DNA of 23,348 bases, taken from positions 1-23,348 of the forward strand of contig CANQKB010000008.1 of assembly GCA_947624405.1 (NCBI GenBank), written 5' to 3'. Within the stretch, counting starts at the first letter, position 1, and the number at the start of each line of letters is the position of its first letter. Positions 7,781 through 16,213 of the stretch are shown piece after piece. This DNA is from an uncultured Clostridia bacterium (GTDB taxonomy: Bacteria; Bacillota; Clostridia; TANB77; CAG-508). A program made the position numbers and the translations under genes. The notes under the pieces were generated by a model, which was not told the DNA's origin, ran no database searches, and saw only the letters and a program-made list of their open reading frames with translations.

Positions 7781-10195
7781 TTATTTTATGACAATATTAT
7801 AAATTTTATTCTTTACATAAATTTCTTTAACAATATTTTTACCCTCGAGAGCCATAGAAATTTTTTCATGAATAAGAGGTTTTATATCATCTTGTGTACT
7901 ATCTAAAGGTACACATATAGTAGTTTTGAGTTTACCATTTATTTGAATTGGAAGCTCAATTTCATCATCGATAGTTTTAGATTCATCAAATGTTGGCCAT
8001 TTGCTTTGAGCAATAGTTTGAGTATTTCCAATTTTTTCAAATAATTCTTCTGTTATATGAGGAGCTATAGGATTTAGAAGAATTAAGAAAGTTTCAAATT
8101 CAGCTTTATTAATTCTTTTTAATCTATAGAATTCATTAACCATAGTCATGAATGTGCTGACTGCTGTATTAAATTTCATATTTTCGTAATCATAAGAGAC
8201 TTTTTTGATAGCTTTATGCATCATTTTTTCAAAGTCTTTAGAATATGTATCTCCATCAATTAAAATTTCTGTTAAATTCCAAACTCTATCTAAGAACTTA
8301 TTACAACCACGTAGACTTTCCATAGACCAAGGAGTAGATTGATCAAAAGGACCAATAAACATTTCATAAGTTCTAAATGTATCTGCACCAAATTCATCAA
8401 CAATTTCGTCAGGATTAACAACGTTTCCTTTAGATTTAGACATTTTTTCACCATTATTACCTAAAATCATACCATGAGAAGTACGTTTTGCATATGGCTC
8501 TTTTGTTGGCACAACTCCAATATCATATAAAAACTTATGCCAAAATCTAGAATAAAGTAAATGAAGAGTTGTATGTTCCATACCACCGTTGTACCAATCA
8601 ATAGGAGACCAATATTCAAGAGCTTCTTTAGAAGCCAAGGCATTATCATTATGTGCATCCATATAACGTAGGAAATACCATGATGAACCTGCCCATTGAG
8701 GCATAGTATCAGTTTCACGTTCTGCTGGACCACCACAATGAGGACATGTAGTTTTAATCCAATCAGTTTGTTTCGCAAGTGGAGATTCACCATTTTCTCC
8801 AGGTAAAAATTCGTCAACTTCAGGAAGTAATAAAGGTAAATCTTTTTCATCAAGAGGAACCCAACCACATTTTTCACAATGAACCATAGGAATAGGTTCA
8901 CCCCAATATCTTTGTCTTGAGAATACCCAATCTCTTAATTTGTAATTTACTTTTGGAGTACCGATTTTCTTTTCATCTAAATATTTTATAACAGCTTTGA
9001 TAGCTTCTTTTACTGTCATTCCATTTATAAAGCCAGAATTGATAAGGATACCATCTTCAGTATCTGTATAAGCTTCTTTATCAATATTGACATTATTTTC
9101 TTTATTTGTAATAACTTGAACTATTGGTAGTTTGAATTTGGTTGCAAATTCATAATCTCTTGTATCATGAGCAGGAACAGCCATAATTGCACCTGTACCA
9201 TATGTTATAAGTACATAATCAGAAATCCATATAGGTATAAGTTCATTTGTAAGTGGATTTACAGCTTTTATACCTTTGATTTCAACACCAGTTTTTTCTT
9301 TTGAAAGTTCAGTTCTTTCAAAATCAGACTTCTTTGACGCTTGTGTTTTGTAAGCTTCAATTTCATCAAAATTAGTTATTTTATCTTTTAATTCATCTAT
9401 AATTGAATGTTCAGGAGCAACTACCATATATGTTGCGCCGAATATAGTATCAGGTCTTGTTGTATATATTAATAAATTTTTATCTGTTCCATCAATTTTG
9501 AACTTGACTTCAGCACCTTCACTTCTACCAATCCAATTTTTTTGCTGTATTTTAATTTTTTCTAGATAATTAACATCATCTAAGTCATCAATAAGTCTTT
9601 GTGCATAATCTGTAATTTTTAGCATCCATTGGCTTTTTTCTTTTTGGATGACTTCGCCACCACATCTTTCACAAACACCGTTTACAACTTCTTCATTAGC
9701 AAGTCCTACTTTACAACTAGTACAATAATTTATAGGCATAGTTGTTTTGTATGCTAAACCATGTTTGAATAATTGAATAAATATCCATTGTGTCCATTTA
9801 TAATATTTTGGGTCTGTTGTGTTTACTTCTCTTGACCAGTCGAAAGAAAAACCAATTGATTTTAATTGTTCCTTAAAGTGTTTGACATTTTGTTCTGTGA
9901 CTATGCTTGGATGTATGTTATTTTTGATTGCGTAGTTTTCTGCAGGTAGTCCAAATGCATCGAAGCCAATAGGGTAGAGGACATTATAGCCTTCTAATCT
10001 TTTCTTCCTTGCAATAATATCAAGAGCTGTATAACTCCTAGGATGACCTACGTGTAACCCTTGACCTGAAGGATAAGGAAATTCTATAAGACCATACCAT
10101 TTTGGTAATGTATAGTCATTTTTAGCGTTAAATGTTCCTTCCTTTTCCCATTTTGTTTGCCATTTCTTTTCTACTTCTTTAAAATTGTATGCCAT
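7781..10195 (-). CDS. leuS: Leucine--tRNA ligase (LeuRS)
   Basis: LeuRS charges tRNA-Leu and edits wrong products. The 804 residues match full-length bacterial LeuRS. The class I signature HVGH is at 48-51 and KMSKS at 584-588. A zinc-type four-cysteine cluster (CTSC...CERC) lies near residues 160-180. The CP1 editing-domain threonine-rich TTRPDTIFGATY motif and the later CEKCGW/CPHCGG pair are also visible. GGAGG lies upstream of the ATG. No T-box is seen: the leader of about 60 bases is too short and lacks the conserved T-box sequence. It is transcribed divergently from rsmA, and the 19-bp palindrome at 10262-10280 lies in its promoter region. Confidence 0.98.
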   Translation of the reverse strand: MAYNFKEVEKKWQTKWEKEGTFNAKNDYTLPKWYGLIEFPYPSGQGLHVGHPRSYTALDIIARKKRLEGYNVLYPIGFDAFGLPAENYAIKNNIHPSIVTEQNVKHFKEQLKSIGFSFDWSREVNTTDPKYYKWTQWIFIQLFKHGLAYKTTMPINYCTSCKVGLANEEVVNGVCERCGGEVIQKEKSQWMLKITDYAQRLIDDLDDVNYLEKIKIQQKNWIGRSEGAEVKFKIDGTDKNLLIYTTRPDTIFGATYMVVAPEHSIIDELKDKITNFDEIEAYKTQASKKSDFERTELSKEKTGVEIKGIKAVNPLTNELIPIWISDYVLITYGTGAIMAVPAHDTRDYEFATKFKLPIVQVITNKENNVNIDKEAYTDTEDGILINSGFINGMTVKEAIKAVIKYLDEKKIGTPKVNYKLRDWVFSRQRYWGEPIPMVHCEKCGWVPLDEKDLPLLLPEVDEFLPGENGESPLAKQTDWIKTTCPHCGGPAERETDTMPQWAGSSWYFLRYMDAHNDNALASKEALEYWSPIDWYNGGMEHTTLHLLYSRFWHKFLYDIGVVPTKEPYAKRTSHGMILGNNGEKMSKSKGNVVNPDEIVDEFGADTFRTYEMFIGPFDQSTPWSMESLRGCNKFLDRVWNLTEILIDGDTYSKDFEKMMHKAIKKVSYDYENMKFNTAVSTFMTMVNEFYRLKRINKAEFETFLILLNPIAPHITEELFEKIGNTQTIAQSKWPTFDESKTIDDEIELPIQINGKLKTTICVPLDSTQDDIKPLIHEKISMALEGKNIVKEIYVKNKIYNIVIK

Positions 10196-10261
10196 AAATT
10201 AACCTCCATTTCCTGTATTTGCCTTTTGCAAATACTTTAAATCCCATAATATAATAATATT

Positions 10262-10280
10262 GTATTTTATCATAAAATAC
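10262..10280. promoter_or_regulatory. Perfect 19-bp palindrome between leuS and rsmA
   Basis: The arms GTATTTTAT and ATAAAATAC flank a single central C. The palindrome lies 67 bases upstream of leuS (minus) and just upstream of the rsmA -35 box. It overlaps the likely leuS -10 region (a TAAAAT on the minus strand). This could be an operator, but an A/T-rich palindrome of this kind also arises by chance in such a genome. Confidence 0.4.
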
Positions 10281-10300
10281 GTAAAAGATAAAGTATTATG

Positions 10301-10329
10301 TTGAAAAAAATGAAAAAATATGTTAATAT
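10301..10329 (+). promoter_or_regulatory. Promoter of rsmA
   Basis: TTGAAA (10301-10306) and TAATAT (10324-10329) are 17 bases apart. The predicted start lies almost at the GAGGAG ribosome site (10336-10341), so the leader is very short. Confidence 0.6.
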
Positions 10330-10347
10330 GCATATGAGGAGATATTT

Positions 10348-11211
10348 ATGAATGTTTTAGAAACAACAAAATTTTTGATGAAAAAATATAATATAACAGC
10401 CTCTAAGGCTCTTGGACAAAATTTTTTGATAGATGACCAAGTTATTGAAAATACAGTAAATTCTGCACAGATAAATGAAAATGATTTGGTTATTGAAATA
10501 GGACCAGGTCTTGGAACACTAACAGATGAACTTGCTAAAAAGGCAGGAAAAGTGATATGTGTTGAGCTTGACAAAAAGATGGTAGCAATTTTAAAGGAGA
10601 GGTTTTTTCTATATAAAAATGTGGAATTGATAAATGAGGATATATTAAAGGTAGATTTAAATAAATTAATAGAAGAAAATCAATTTGAAAAAACAAAAAT
10701 TGTTGCGAATTTACCATATTACATTACGACACCAATAATAATGAAACTATTAGAAACAAGGGCAAAAGTGGATAGTATTACTGTTATGGTTCAAAAAGAA
10801 GTGGCAGAAAGGTTATGTGCAAAAACAGGAACTAGAGAAGCAGGAGCAATAACGTATGCTGTAGAGTATTATGCAAAAGCAAAAAAACTTTTTATAGTTC
10901 CTAGTTCAGCATTTATACCAATGCCGAATGTGGAATCAGAGGTAATAACTTTGGAAGTTAGAAAAGAAGTTCCTTTTGAAATAAAAGATGAAAAACTTTT
11001 ATTCGAAATTATAAAATATGCTTTTATGCAAAGAAGAAAGACTTTAATTAATGCTTTGCAAAATTTAGATAAATGCGGTGGTAAGGAAAATGTAAAGAAA
11101 ATTTTAAAGGACTTATGTATAGATGAAAGAGTAAGAGGAGAGGCATTAACTCTTCAGGATTTTATTAGAATTTCTAATAGAGTTGCAAATGGACTAATTG
11201 ATAACTGTTAA
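10348..11211 (+). CDS. rsmA: 16S rRNA (adenine(1518)-N6/adenine(1519)-N6)-dimethyltransferase
   Basis: RsmA (KsgA) dimethylates two adjacent adenines at the 3' end of 16S rRNA, using S-adenosylmethionine, late in small-subunit assembly. The 287 residues are full length. Visible motifs are KALGQNFLID (from residue 20), the SAM-binding EIGPGLG (50-56), the acidic VELDKKM (about 72-78), and the catalytic NLPY (121-124) followed by YITTPI. MVQKEVAERL and AFIPMPNVESEV are further family signatures. GAGGAG lies 6 bases before the ATG. It is a single gene with its own promoter; no terminator is visible after it. Confidence 0.97.
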   Translation: MNVLETTKFLMKKYNITASKALGQNFLIDDQVIENTVNSAQINENDLVIEIGPGLGTLTDELAKKAGKVICVELDKKMVAILKERFFLYKNVELINEDILKVDLNKLIEENQFEKTKIVANLPYYITTPIIMKLLETRAKVDSITVMVQKEVAERLCAKTGTREAGAITYAVEYYAKAKKLFIVPSSAFIPMPNVESEVITLEVRKEVPFEIKDEKLLFEIIKYAFMQRRKTLINALQNLDKCGGKENVKKILKDLCIDERVRGEALTLQDFIRISNRVANGLIDNC

Positions 11212-11287
11212 GTGATTTTTTAGGTGTTACAATCTTAAATGGAGCTAATGTGCGTTAGTATTCAACATTTCTATATAAGGTGTCAAC

Positions 11288-11316
11288 TTGGAGTGTGTGA
11301 TAACTGATGGTATCAT
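11288..11316 (+). promoter_or_regulatory. Possible promoter of the permease
   Basis: TTGGAG (11288-11293) and TATCAT (11311-11316) are 17 bases apart, an acceptable but imperfect sigma-A match. The rest of 11212-11360 shows no gene and no clear hairpin. Confidence 0.35.
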
Positions 11317-11360
11317 GCATTCAAATACACTAAGAAATAAAATAATGGGAGTAGATAGAT

Positions 11361-12698
11361 ATGAAAATAGAGACAAAATTTATTTTGAATAATATGAAAG
11401 AAAATAAAAAAAGAGCAATATTTACAATAATTTCAATAATACTTTGCACAACAATTATTTTCACTGCACTTTTACTAATTTCTATAGCAAAAAATGGAAT
11501 CAAAGAAAACATAGAAAAATATTATAATGATTATCATTTTGAAGTGAAAGATATTGATAACGTTGAATTTGATAAGATAAGAAACAAAAAATACATAGAC
11601 AAAATTTATATACAAGGAGAAAATGGCAAAATAGAAGAAGTTGAAAAGACAAGTAATTTATCAAATGAAAATAATCTTTTCAATGTTTATATTAAATATA
11701 AAGATGTCAAAAAAGTACGAGACTATACAAATGACATAATTAAAAGTTTAGAATTGCACAGTGAAGATGCAGAAAGATGTCAATTAAATCAGAAAGTATT
11801 AAATTTATATGGAATAATAGATGCAGAGATATCAGGTGGAATTACTACACCTGTTTGTCGAGTTAGGCTAAACTATATGTATGTGGCAGATATATTGATA
11901 TTGCTTATTTTGGTCGCATTTTCTATTTTATTTATAGTGATACTCTATAATGCATTTCTAATAACTATAGATGAAAGAAAACGTGAATATGCAATATTAA
12001 ATAGTATTGGAGGAACACAAAAACAAATATTAAAAATGATATTCCTAGAAGGAACAATTCTTGGAATAATAGGCATTATAATAGGGGGAATAATATCAGT
12101 AATTTGTGTAAAGCTTGTATTAATTTTCTTAAATAATATATTAATTAATGCAGGATATGAATTTAAGATGATATATGATTGCAAATATATCATTTTAGGA
12201 TTATTTATTATTATGTGTAATATTTTTATATCATCAATAATGCCGAGTGTTAAAGCAAGTACAACAACTGTTATCGAAGAAATTAGAAATAACAAACAAA
12301 TAAAGTACAAAAAGAATATAACAATTTTAGAAAAAATATTACCTATAGAAGGAAAATTAGCCGTAAAAAATGTAAAAAGACAAAAAAACAGATATAGGAT
12401 TATAATGCTATTAGTAGTTGTGTGCTTGGTATCATATATTGCAACGAGTACATATATTGAATATGAAAAAGAAACAGCAGAATTAATAGAGGAATATGAT
12501 TATGATGTGAAGTTTTTTTTAACACAAGAAACAAAATTTGATTATGAAACAATATTTAATGATTACGAAAAGTTTAGTGGTGATAAAATAGAGTATATTA
12601 AAGAAAATATGATTGGAATATTTGCTGTAGTGAATCCAGATAATTTACTTATAGACTTAAAAAGTATAAATTCGCGGAATAAAGGAGTATGGAAATAA
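11361..12698 (+). CDS. FtsX-like ABC transporter permease, N-terminal part (frameshifted)
   Basis: This 445-residue open frame is the first part of a large ABC permease of the MacB/FtsX (BceB-like) type. TM1 lies at about 20-43, followed by an outside domain of about 130 residues. TM2-TM4 (about 174-200, 226-258 and 272-295) form the FtsX core with the typical RKREYAILNSIGGTQKQILKM loop. A second-half TM5 lies at about 343-362. The frame then runs out in NSRNKGVWK just before a second outside domain that continues in the +1 frame. Frame 2 is open from 12670, so the shift lies within 12670-12698. No ABC ATPase gene is adjacent, although these permeases normally sit next to one. I treat this and the next entry as one broken gene. 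Confidence 0.8.
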   Translation: MKIETKFILNNMKENKKRAIFTIISIILCTTIIFTALLLISIAKNGIKENIEKYYNDYHFEVKDIDNVEFDKIRNKKYIDKIYIQGENGKIEEVEKTSNLSNENNLFNVYIKYKDVKKVRDYTNDIIKSLELHSEDAERCQLNQKVLNLYGIIDAEISGGITTPVCRVRLNYMYVADILILLILVAFSILFIVILYNAFLITIDERKREYAILNSIGGTQKQILKMIFLEGTILGIIGIIIGGIISVICVKLVLIFLNNILINAGYEFKMIYDCKYIILGLFIIMCNIFISSIMPSVKASTTTVIEEIRNNKQIKYKKNITILEKILPIEGKLAVKNVKRQKNRYRIIMLLVVVCLVSYIATSTYIEYEKETAELIEEYDYDVKFFLTQETKFDYETIFNDYEKFSGDKIEYIKENMIGIFAVVNPDNLLIDLKSINSRNKGVWK

Positions 12699-12717
12699 TG
12701 AAATATCTATTTTACAA

Positions 12718-13659
12718 ATGGAACTTATTGGTTTAGATGAAGATACATATAGAGAATATATAAATGAAACAGGTGCAAAATTTGGAGACTTTATAATTTA
12801 TAATAATAAAACTAGCTATGATATTGATGATGATACTGGAAACGAAAAGTATACATTAAAACCTGTATTTAAGTCGGGAGGACACTTGAATTTTGACATA
12901 ATAGCTCAAGATTTTAGCAGTGGTAATGTAAAGGCAGAATTAATTGATAATGAAATTTTAAATGGAAATTTTGTATTAACAGAAAATACTCTGAAATGGT
13001 TTAAAGACTTAAAAACTGAATATTGGAATCCAGCTATATTTGTAGATATGAATACCTATGAGAAAGTAAAAGAAAAATTTGACCTTTATCAAATGAATGA
13101 GTTAAAAGAAAAAACATGGATAAAAAATACTGAACCATATGATATATTAAAGGTTAAATGTAATAAAATAATTGAATTTGCAAATTATATAGAAAAGATT
13201 TGCAATAATCAAAATATAAAAATTAATCCACCTAATTATTATGGATTAGAACATCAACAAAAAATAATTTATACTGAATTAATGAAATTGATAATGAATA
13301 TTATAATTATTGCAATAACAACAATAGCAATTGTGAGTAATGCAAATATAATGAATGCAAGTTTATGTGAAAGAGTGCAAGGATTGAAATTATTAAATAG
13401 ATTGGGAGCTACTAAGAAAAATATAAATAAAATATTAATGAATGAAATAATATATATATTTATAAAGGCAATAATAATATCATTAATTTTATCATTACCT
13501 ATATTGTATTGCATTATATCACACATAAGCAAAGTAGTAACACTTACTAAATTACTTATTCCATTTGGAAATATTATTATGTTTATATTATTGTTATTAT
13601 GCATAAATCTAATAATAGTATTAGGAAGTACAAAAAAGCTTTTTAAGACTTTTGCATAA
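12718..13659 (+). CDS. FtsX-like ABC transporter permease, C-terminal part (frameshifted)
   Basis: These 313 residues complete the permease. They comprise the rest of the second outside domain, then TM segments beginning near residue 188 (LIMNIIIIAITTIAIVSNA), the conserved FtsX loop LKLLNRLGATKKNINKILM, and two final TM segments. This frame is +1 relative to the first part and reads back without a stop to 12670, giving a natural continuation (YGNNEISILQMELIG). The ATG at 12718 has no ribosome site at the right distance: the nearest AAAGGAG, at 12681-12687, is about 30 bases away. It is therefore probably not an independent gene. The shift could be a real inactivating mutation, a sequencing error or, less likely, programmed frameshifting. 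Confidence 0.7.
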   Translation: MELIGLDEDTYREYINETGAKFGDFIIYNNKTSYDIDDDTGNEKYTLKPVFKSGGHLNFDIIAQDFSSGNVKAELIDNEILNGNFVLTENTLKWFKDLKTEYWNPAIFVDMNTYEKVKEKFDLYQMNELKEKTWIKNTEPYDILKVKCNKIIEFANYIEKICNNQNIKINPPNYYGLEHQQKIIYTELMKLIMNIIIIAITTIAIVSNANIMNASLCERVQGLKLLNRLGATKKNINKILMNEIIYIFIKAIIISLILSLPILYCIISHISKVVTLTKLLIPFGNIIMFILLLLCINLIIVLGSTKKLFKTFA

Positions 13660-13694
13660 ATGTAAAAATATAACTGATTAAAATATAATTTGGA

Positions 13695-13959
13695 GATTGC
13701 GACACCAAGTGAATATAAAAACAACTATTTTTCTGGCTTTGCAATTAGTTATAATGCACAGCAAATTTTCGCTAAGCTACCTGAGGAAATGATTTTAAAA
13801 ATGCGGCGTTGCGTTCTCCAAGGCGTTTAAGATATTTTGGACTGTTAAATGCTAGATACGAATTTGAAATAATCCAAGCAAGTAAATTAGCAAGGTCGAA
13901 CTCACTTCGATTTTTAAAACATTCCTCCACGCTTAGCTAGTTAGGGTGTGAACTGTAAC
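13695..13959 (+). repeat. Full copy (copy B) of the dispersed intergenic repeat, with inverted-repeat core
   Basis: The left block (13695-13770) matches copy A. The core (13771-13937, 167 bp) and right flank to 13959 match copy C at about 90% identity by eye. The core ends form imperfect inverted repeats: GCTAAGC at 13771 with GCTTAGC at 13931, GAGGAA with TTCCTC, and TTTTAAAA with TTTTAAAA, so the whole core can fold back. A small TCGAA-CTCAC-TTCGA hairpin lies inside. No open frame fits it. It is the main content of the 476-base gap before rplM. Confidence 0.85.
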
Positions 13960-13999
13960 GAACTGTTACCTAAGGAAATGAAAAATTGCTGTAAAACCC

Positions 14000-14028
14000 T
14001 TGACAATTGGCAAAAAATGTATTAAAAT
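14000..14028 (+). promoter_or_regulatory. Promoter of rplM-rpsI
   Basis: A perfect TTGACA (14000-14005), a 17-base spacer and TAAAAT (14023-14028). Transcription would start near 14035, just before the structured leader. Confidence 0.8.
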
Positions 14029-14045
14029 ATTTAGGTAATTGCAAT

Positions 14046-14101
14046 AAAATATGTTAACTATGTAGGCATTTCCCGGTAGACTACAAAGTTTATGTATTTT
14101 A
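14046..14101 (+). ncRNA. L13-type ribosomal protein leader
   Basis: Two nested stems are visible. An outer A/U-rich stem pairs AAAATATG... with the T-rich 3' side near 14092-14101. An inner TGTAG/CTACA stem (14061-14065 with 14081-14085) closes a loop containing TTTCCCGGTAGA. Position, size and the TGTAGG...CCCGGTAGACTACAAAG wording resemble the L13 leader known from low-GC Gram-positive bacteria, thought to let L13 control its own operon. The identification is from memory of the family, not a covariance search. Confidence 0.7.
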
Positions 14102-14135
14102 TAAGAGAAAATTAGAATGGAGGAAATTAATTGCC

Positions 14136-14570
14136 ATGAATAATACAACATATAGTGTAAAAAAAGATGAAATCGCTAGAAAATGGTATATAATTGATGC
14201 TGAAGGAAAACCACTAGGAAGAGTTGCAACAGAAGTTGCAAAACTACTTAGAGGTAAACACAAACCAACATTTACACCAAATATGGATGTTGGAGATCAT
14301 GTAATAGTTATCAATTGTAGTAAAGTTATTTTAACAGGAAATAAATTAAATCAAAAGATATATAGGAGTCATTCAGGATATATCGGTGGAATGAAAGAGA
14401 TTGCAGCAAAAGATATGCTAAAAGACAAACCAGAAAGAGCAATGATGCTTGCAATAAAAGGAATGCTTCCTCACAATAGTTTAGGAAGACAAAGCCTAAA
14501 GAAATTAAGAGTATATGCTGGTAGCGAACATGAAAATCAAGCTCAAAAACCAGAAGTATGGGAATTTTAA
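14136..14570 (+). CDS. rplM: 50S ribosomal protein L13
   Basis: L13 is an early-assembly protein of the large ribosomal subunit. The 144-residue product has the family core RKWYIIDAEGKPLGRVATEVAKLLRGKHKPTFTP (from about residue 15) and the ending LRVYAGSEHENQAQKPE. GGAGG lies 12 bases before the ATG, somewhat far. The TTG nearer to it reads into a stop after two codons, so the ATG is kept. rpsI follows 15 bases after the stop; the rplM-rpsI pair is the standard operon. Expression is probably under the L13-type leader at 14046-14101. Confidence 0.98.
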   Translation: MNNTTYSVKKDEIARKWYIIDAEGKPLGRVATEVAKLLRGKHKPTFTPNMDVGDHVIVINCSKVILTGNKLNQKIYRSHSGYIGGMKEIAAKDMLKDKPERAMMLAIKGMLPHNSLGRQSLKKLRVYAGSEHENQAQKPEVWEF

Positions 14571-14585
14571 AAGGAGGAAATATAA

Positions 14586-14993
14586 ATGCCTAAAGCAAAT
14601 TCAGATAAAATAGTATTTTATGGTACAGGAAGAAGAAAATGCTCAATTGCAAGAGTTAGATTAATGCCTGGTACAGGAAAAATAACAATCAATTCTAAAG
14701 ATATAGATCAATATTTAGGATTAGAAACATTAAAAGTAATAGTTAGACAACCATTAGTTGCAACAGATACTTTAAATAAATATGATATAATCTGTACAGT
14801 AAAAGGTGGAGGATTTACAGGTCAAGCAGGTGCAATTCGTCATGGAATAGCAAGAGCTTTAAATGAAGCAAATAGTGAATATAGAGCTGTATTAAAATCA
14901 AAAGGATTCTTAACAAGAGATCCAAGAATGAAGGAAAGAAAGAAATACGGACTTAAAAAAGCTAGAAAAGCTCCACAATTTAGTAAGAGATAA
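14586..14993 (+). CDS. rpsI: 30S ribosomal protein S9
   Basis: S9 is a small-subunit protein whose basic tail reaches the P-site tRNA. The 135 residues include YGTGRRKCSIARVRLMPGTG (from about residue 12), GGGFTGQAGAIRHGIARAL, and the C-terminal tail RKKYGLKKARKAPQFSKR, ending in the conserved Lys-Arg. AAGGAGG lies 8 bases before the ATG. It is the second gene of rplM-rpsI and is followed by a clear terminator. Confidence 0.98.
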   Translation: MPKANSDKIVFYGTGRRKCSIARVRLMPGTGKITINSKDIDQYLGLETLKVIVRQPLVATDTLNKYDIICTVKGGGFTGQAGAIRHGIARALNEANSEYRAVLKSKGFLTRDPRMKERKKYGLKKARKAPQFSKR

Positions 14994-15019
14994 TGTTGAA
15001 TATTATAATGAAATATATG

Positions 15020-15057
15020 AAAAACCAGTAAAGTTGAAAATACAATACTGGTTTTTT
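15020..15057 (+). terminator. Terminator of rplM-rpsI
   Basis: AAAAACCAGTA pairs with the TACTGGTTTTTT side around a loop of about 15 bases, ending in a run of six Ts, 27 bases after the rpsI stop. Confidence 0.85.
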
Positions 15058-15172
15058 ATTATGGTTTTACGAAAAACAATGAAAGTAGATAAAGTTTAAG
15101 ATAACGTTAATTGAAATATTAAATGCAATTATGAAAAAGTAAATGCAAAGTTTAAGATAAAAATATTAAAAC

Positions 15173-15201
15173 TTGACAAATTTTATAAAAAACTATATAC
15201 T
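15173..15201 (+). promoter_or_regulatory. Promoter of fba
   Basis: TTGACA (15173-15178) and TATACT (15196-15201) with a 17-base spacer, an excellent match. The leader of about 70 bases contains overlapping A/T-rich hairpins around TACAAATAATTATTTGTA. Upstream, AAAGTTTAAGATAA occurs twice (near 15092 and 15148), of unknown meaning. Confidence 0.8.
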
Positions 15202-15277
15202 CAATTTGTAAAAATTACAGATACAAATAATTATTTGTAATTTAGTAAAGAATAATTAATATATAGGAGGCGTTATA

Positions 15278-16213
15278 GTGAAAACAGGATTAGTAACAAC
15301 AAAGGAAATGTTCGAAAAATCAATGGAAGAACATTTTGCAATAGGGGCATTTAATGTAAACAACATGGAATTTATACAGGCAATAGTAGATGCTGCAAAA
15401 GAAGAAAAATCACCAGTAATACTTCAAGCATCATCAAGTGCAATAAAATATGCAAGAATAAATTACTTGATGAAAATGCTTGAAGCAGCAGTAGAAGAAG
15501 CTGATATTCCAATTGCAATGCACTTAGACCATGGACCAGATTTTGAAACTTGTAAAATGTGCATAGATGCAGGGTTTACATCAGTAATGATAGATGGTTC
15601 AAAATATGATTTTGAAGAAAATGTTGCTTTAACTAAAAAAGTAGTAGACTATGCACATGAAAGAGGTGTAGTCGTTGAAGCAGAACTTGGTAAGCTTGCA
15701 GGAATAGAAGATGAAGTCAATGTCTCAGCAAGTGATGCTATGTTTACAGATCCAGATCAAGCAAGGGAATTTGTTGAAAGAACAGGTTGCGACTCATTAG
15801 CTATTGCTATAGGAACAAGTCATGGAGCATACAAATTTAAAGGAGAAGCAAAATTAAGATTTGACATTTTACAAAAAGTAAAAGAGAAACTTCCAAATAC
15901 ACCAATAGTTTTACATGGTGCATCAACAGTTATTCCTGAACTTGTAGAAACTTGCAATAAATATGGCGCAAATATTCCTGGAGCAAAAGGTGTTCCAGAT
16001 GAGATGTTGCATGAAGCAAGCTTGAAAGGTGTATCAAAGATAAATGTTGATACAGATTTAAGACTTGCCATGACATCAGAGATAAGAAGAATATTTGCTC
16101 AAGAACCAGAAGCATTTGATCCTAGAAAGTATTTAATACCTGGAAGGGAAAAAGTAAAAGAAACAGTAAGACATAAAATAAGAGATGTATTTGGTTCAAA
16201 TGGTAAAGCATAA
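15278..16213 (+). CDS. fba: Class II fructose-1,6-bisphosphate aldolase
   Basis: Fba splits fructose-1,6-bisphosphate into DHAP and glyceraldehyde-3-phosphate in glycolysis, with a zinc ion in the class II family. The 311-residue product has the catalytic-zinc segment HLDHG (D84, H85), EAELG (E134), the third ligand in GTSHGAYKF (H182) and LHGAST (H213). The phosphate-binding ending KINVDTDLR is also present. The start is GTG with AGGAGG 7 bases upstream. It is a single-gene unit with its own strong promoter and a terminator shared with the convergent smpB. Confidence 0.97.
   Translation: MKTGLVTTKEMFEKSMEEHFAIGAFNVNNMEFIQAIVDAAKEEKSPVILQASSSAIKYARINYLMKMLEAAVEEADIPIAMHLDHGPDFETCKMCIDAGFTSVMIDGSKYDFEENVALTKKVVDYAHERGVVVEAELGKLAGIEDEVNVSASDAMFTDPDQAREFVERTGCDSLAIAIGTSHGAYKFKGEAKLRFDILQKVKEKLPNTPIVLHGASTVIPELVETCNKYGANIPGAKGVPDEMLHEASLKGVSKINVDTDLRLAMTSEIRRIFAQEPEAFDPRKYLIPGREKVKETVRHKIRDVFGSNGKA

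Noticed and set aside
8467..8901. 144-codon frame inside leuS, same strand
   Set aside because: Shadow of leuS in another frame; the conserved LeuRS sequence is in the main frame.
10196..10347. T-box leader for leuS
   Set aside because: The space is too short and I see neither the conserved T-box sequence nor a terminator/antiterminator pair.
12718..13659. Second permease half as an independent gene
   Set aside because: No ribosome site, starts in mid-domain, and reads back in frame to 12670 as a natural continuation of the first half.
13895..13912. tRNA T-arm-like GGTCGAACTCACTTCGA in the repeat
   Set aside because: Does not fit the GGTTCRANNCC pattern; it is a small hairpin inside the repeat and no other tRNA arms are present.
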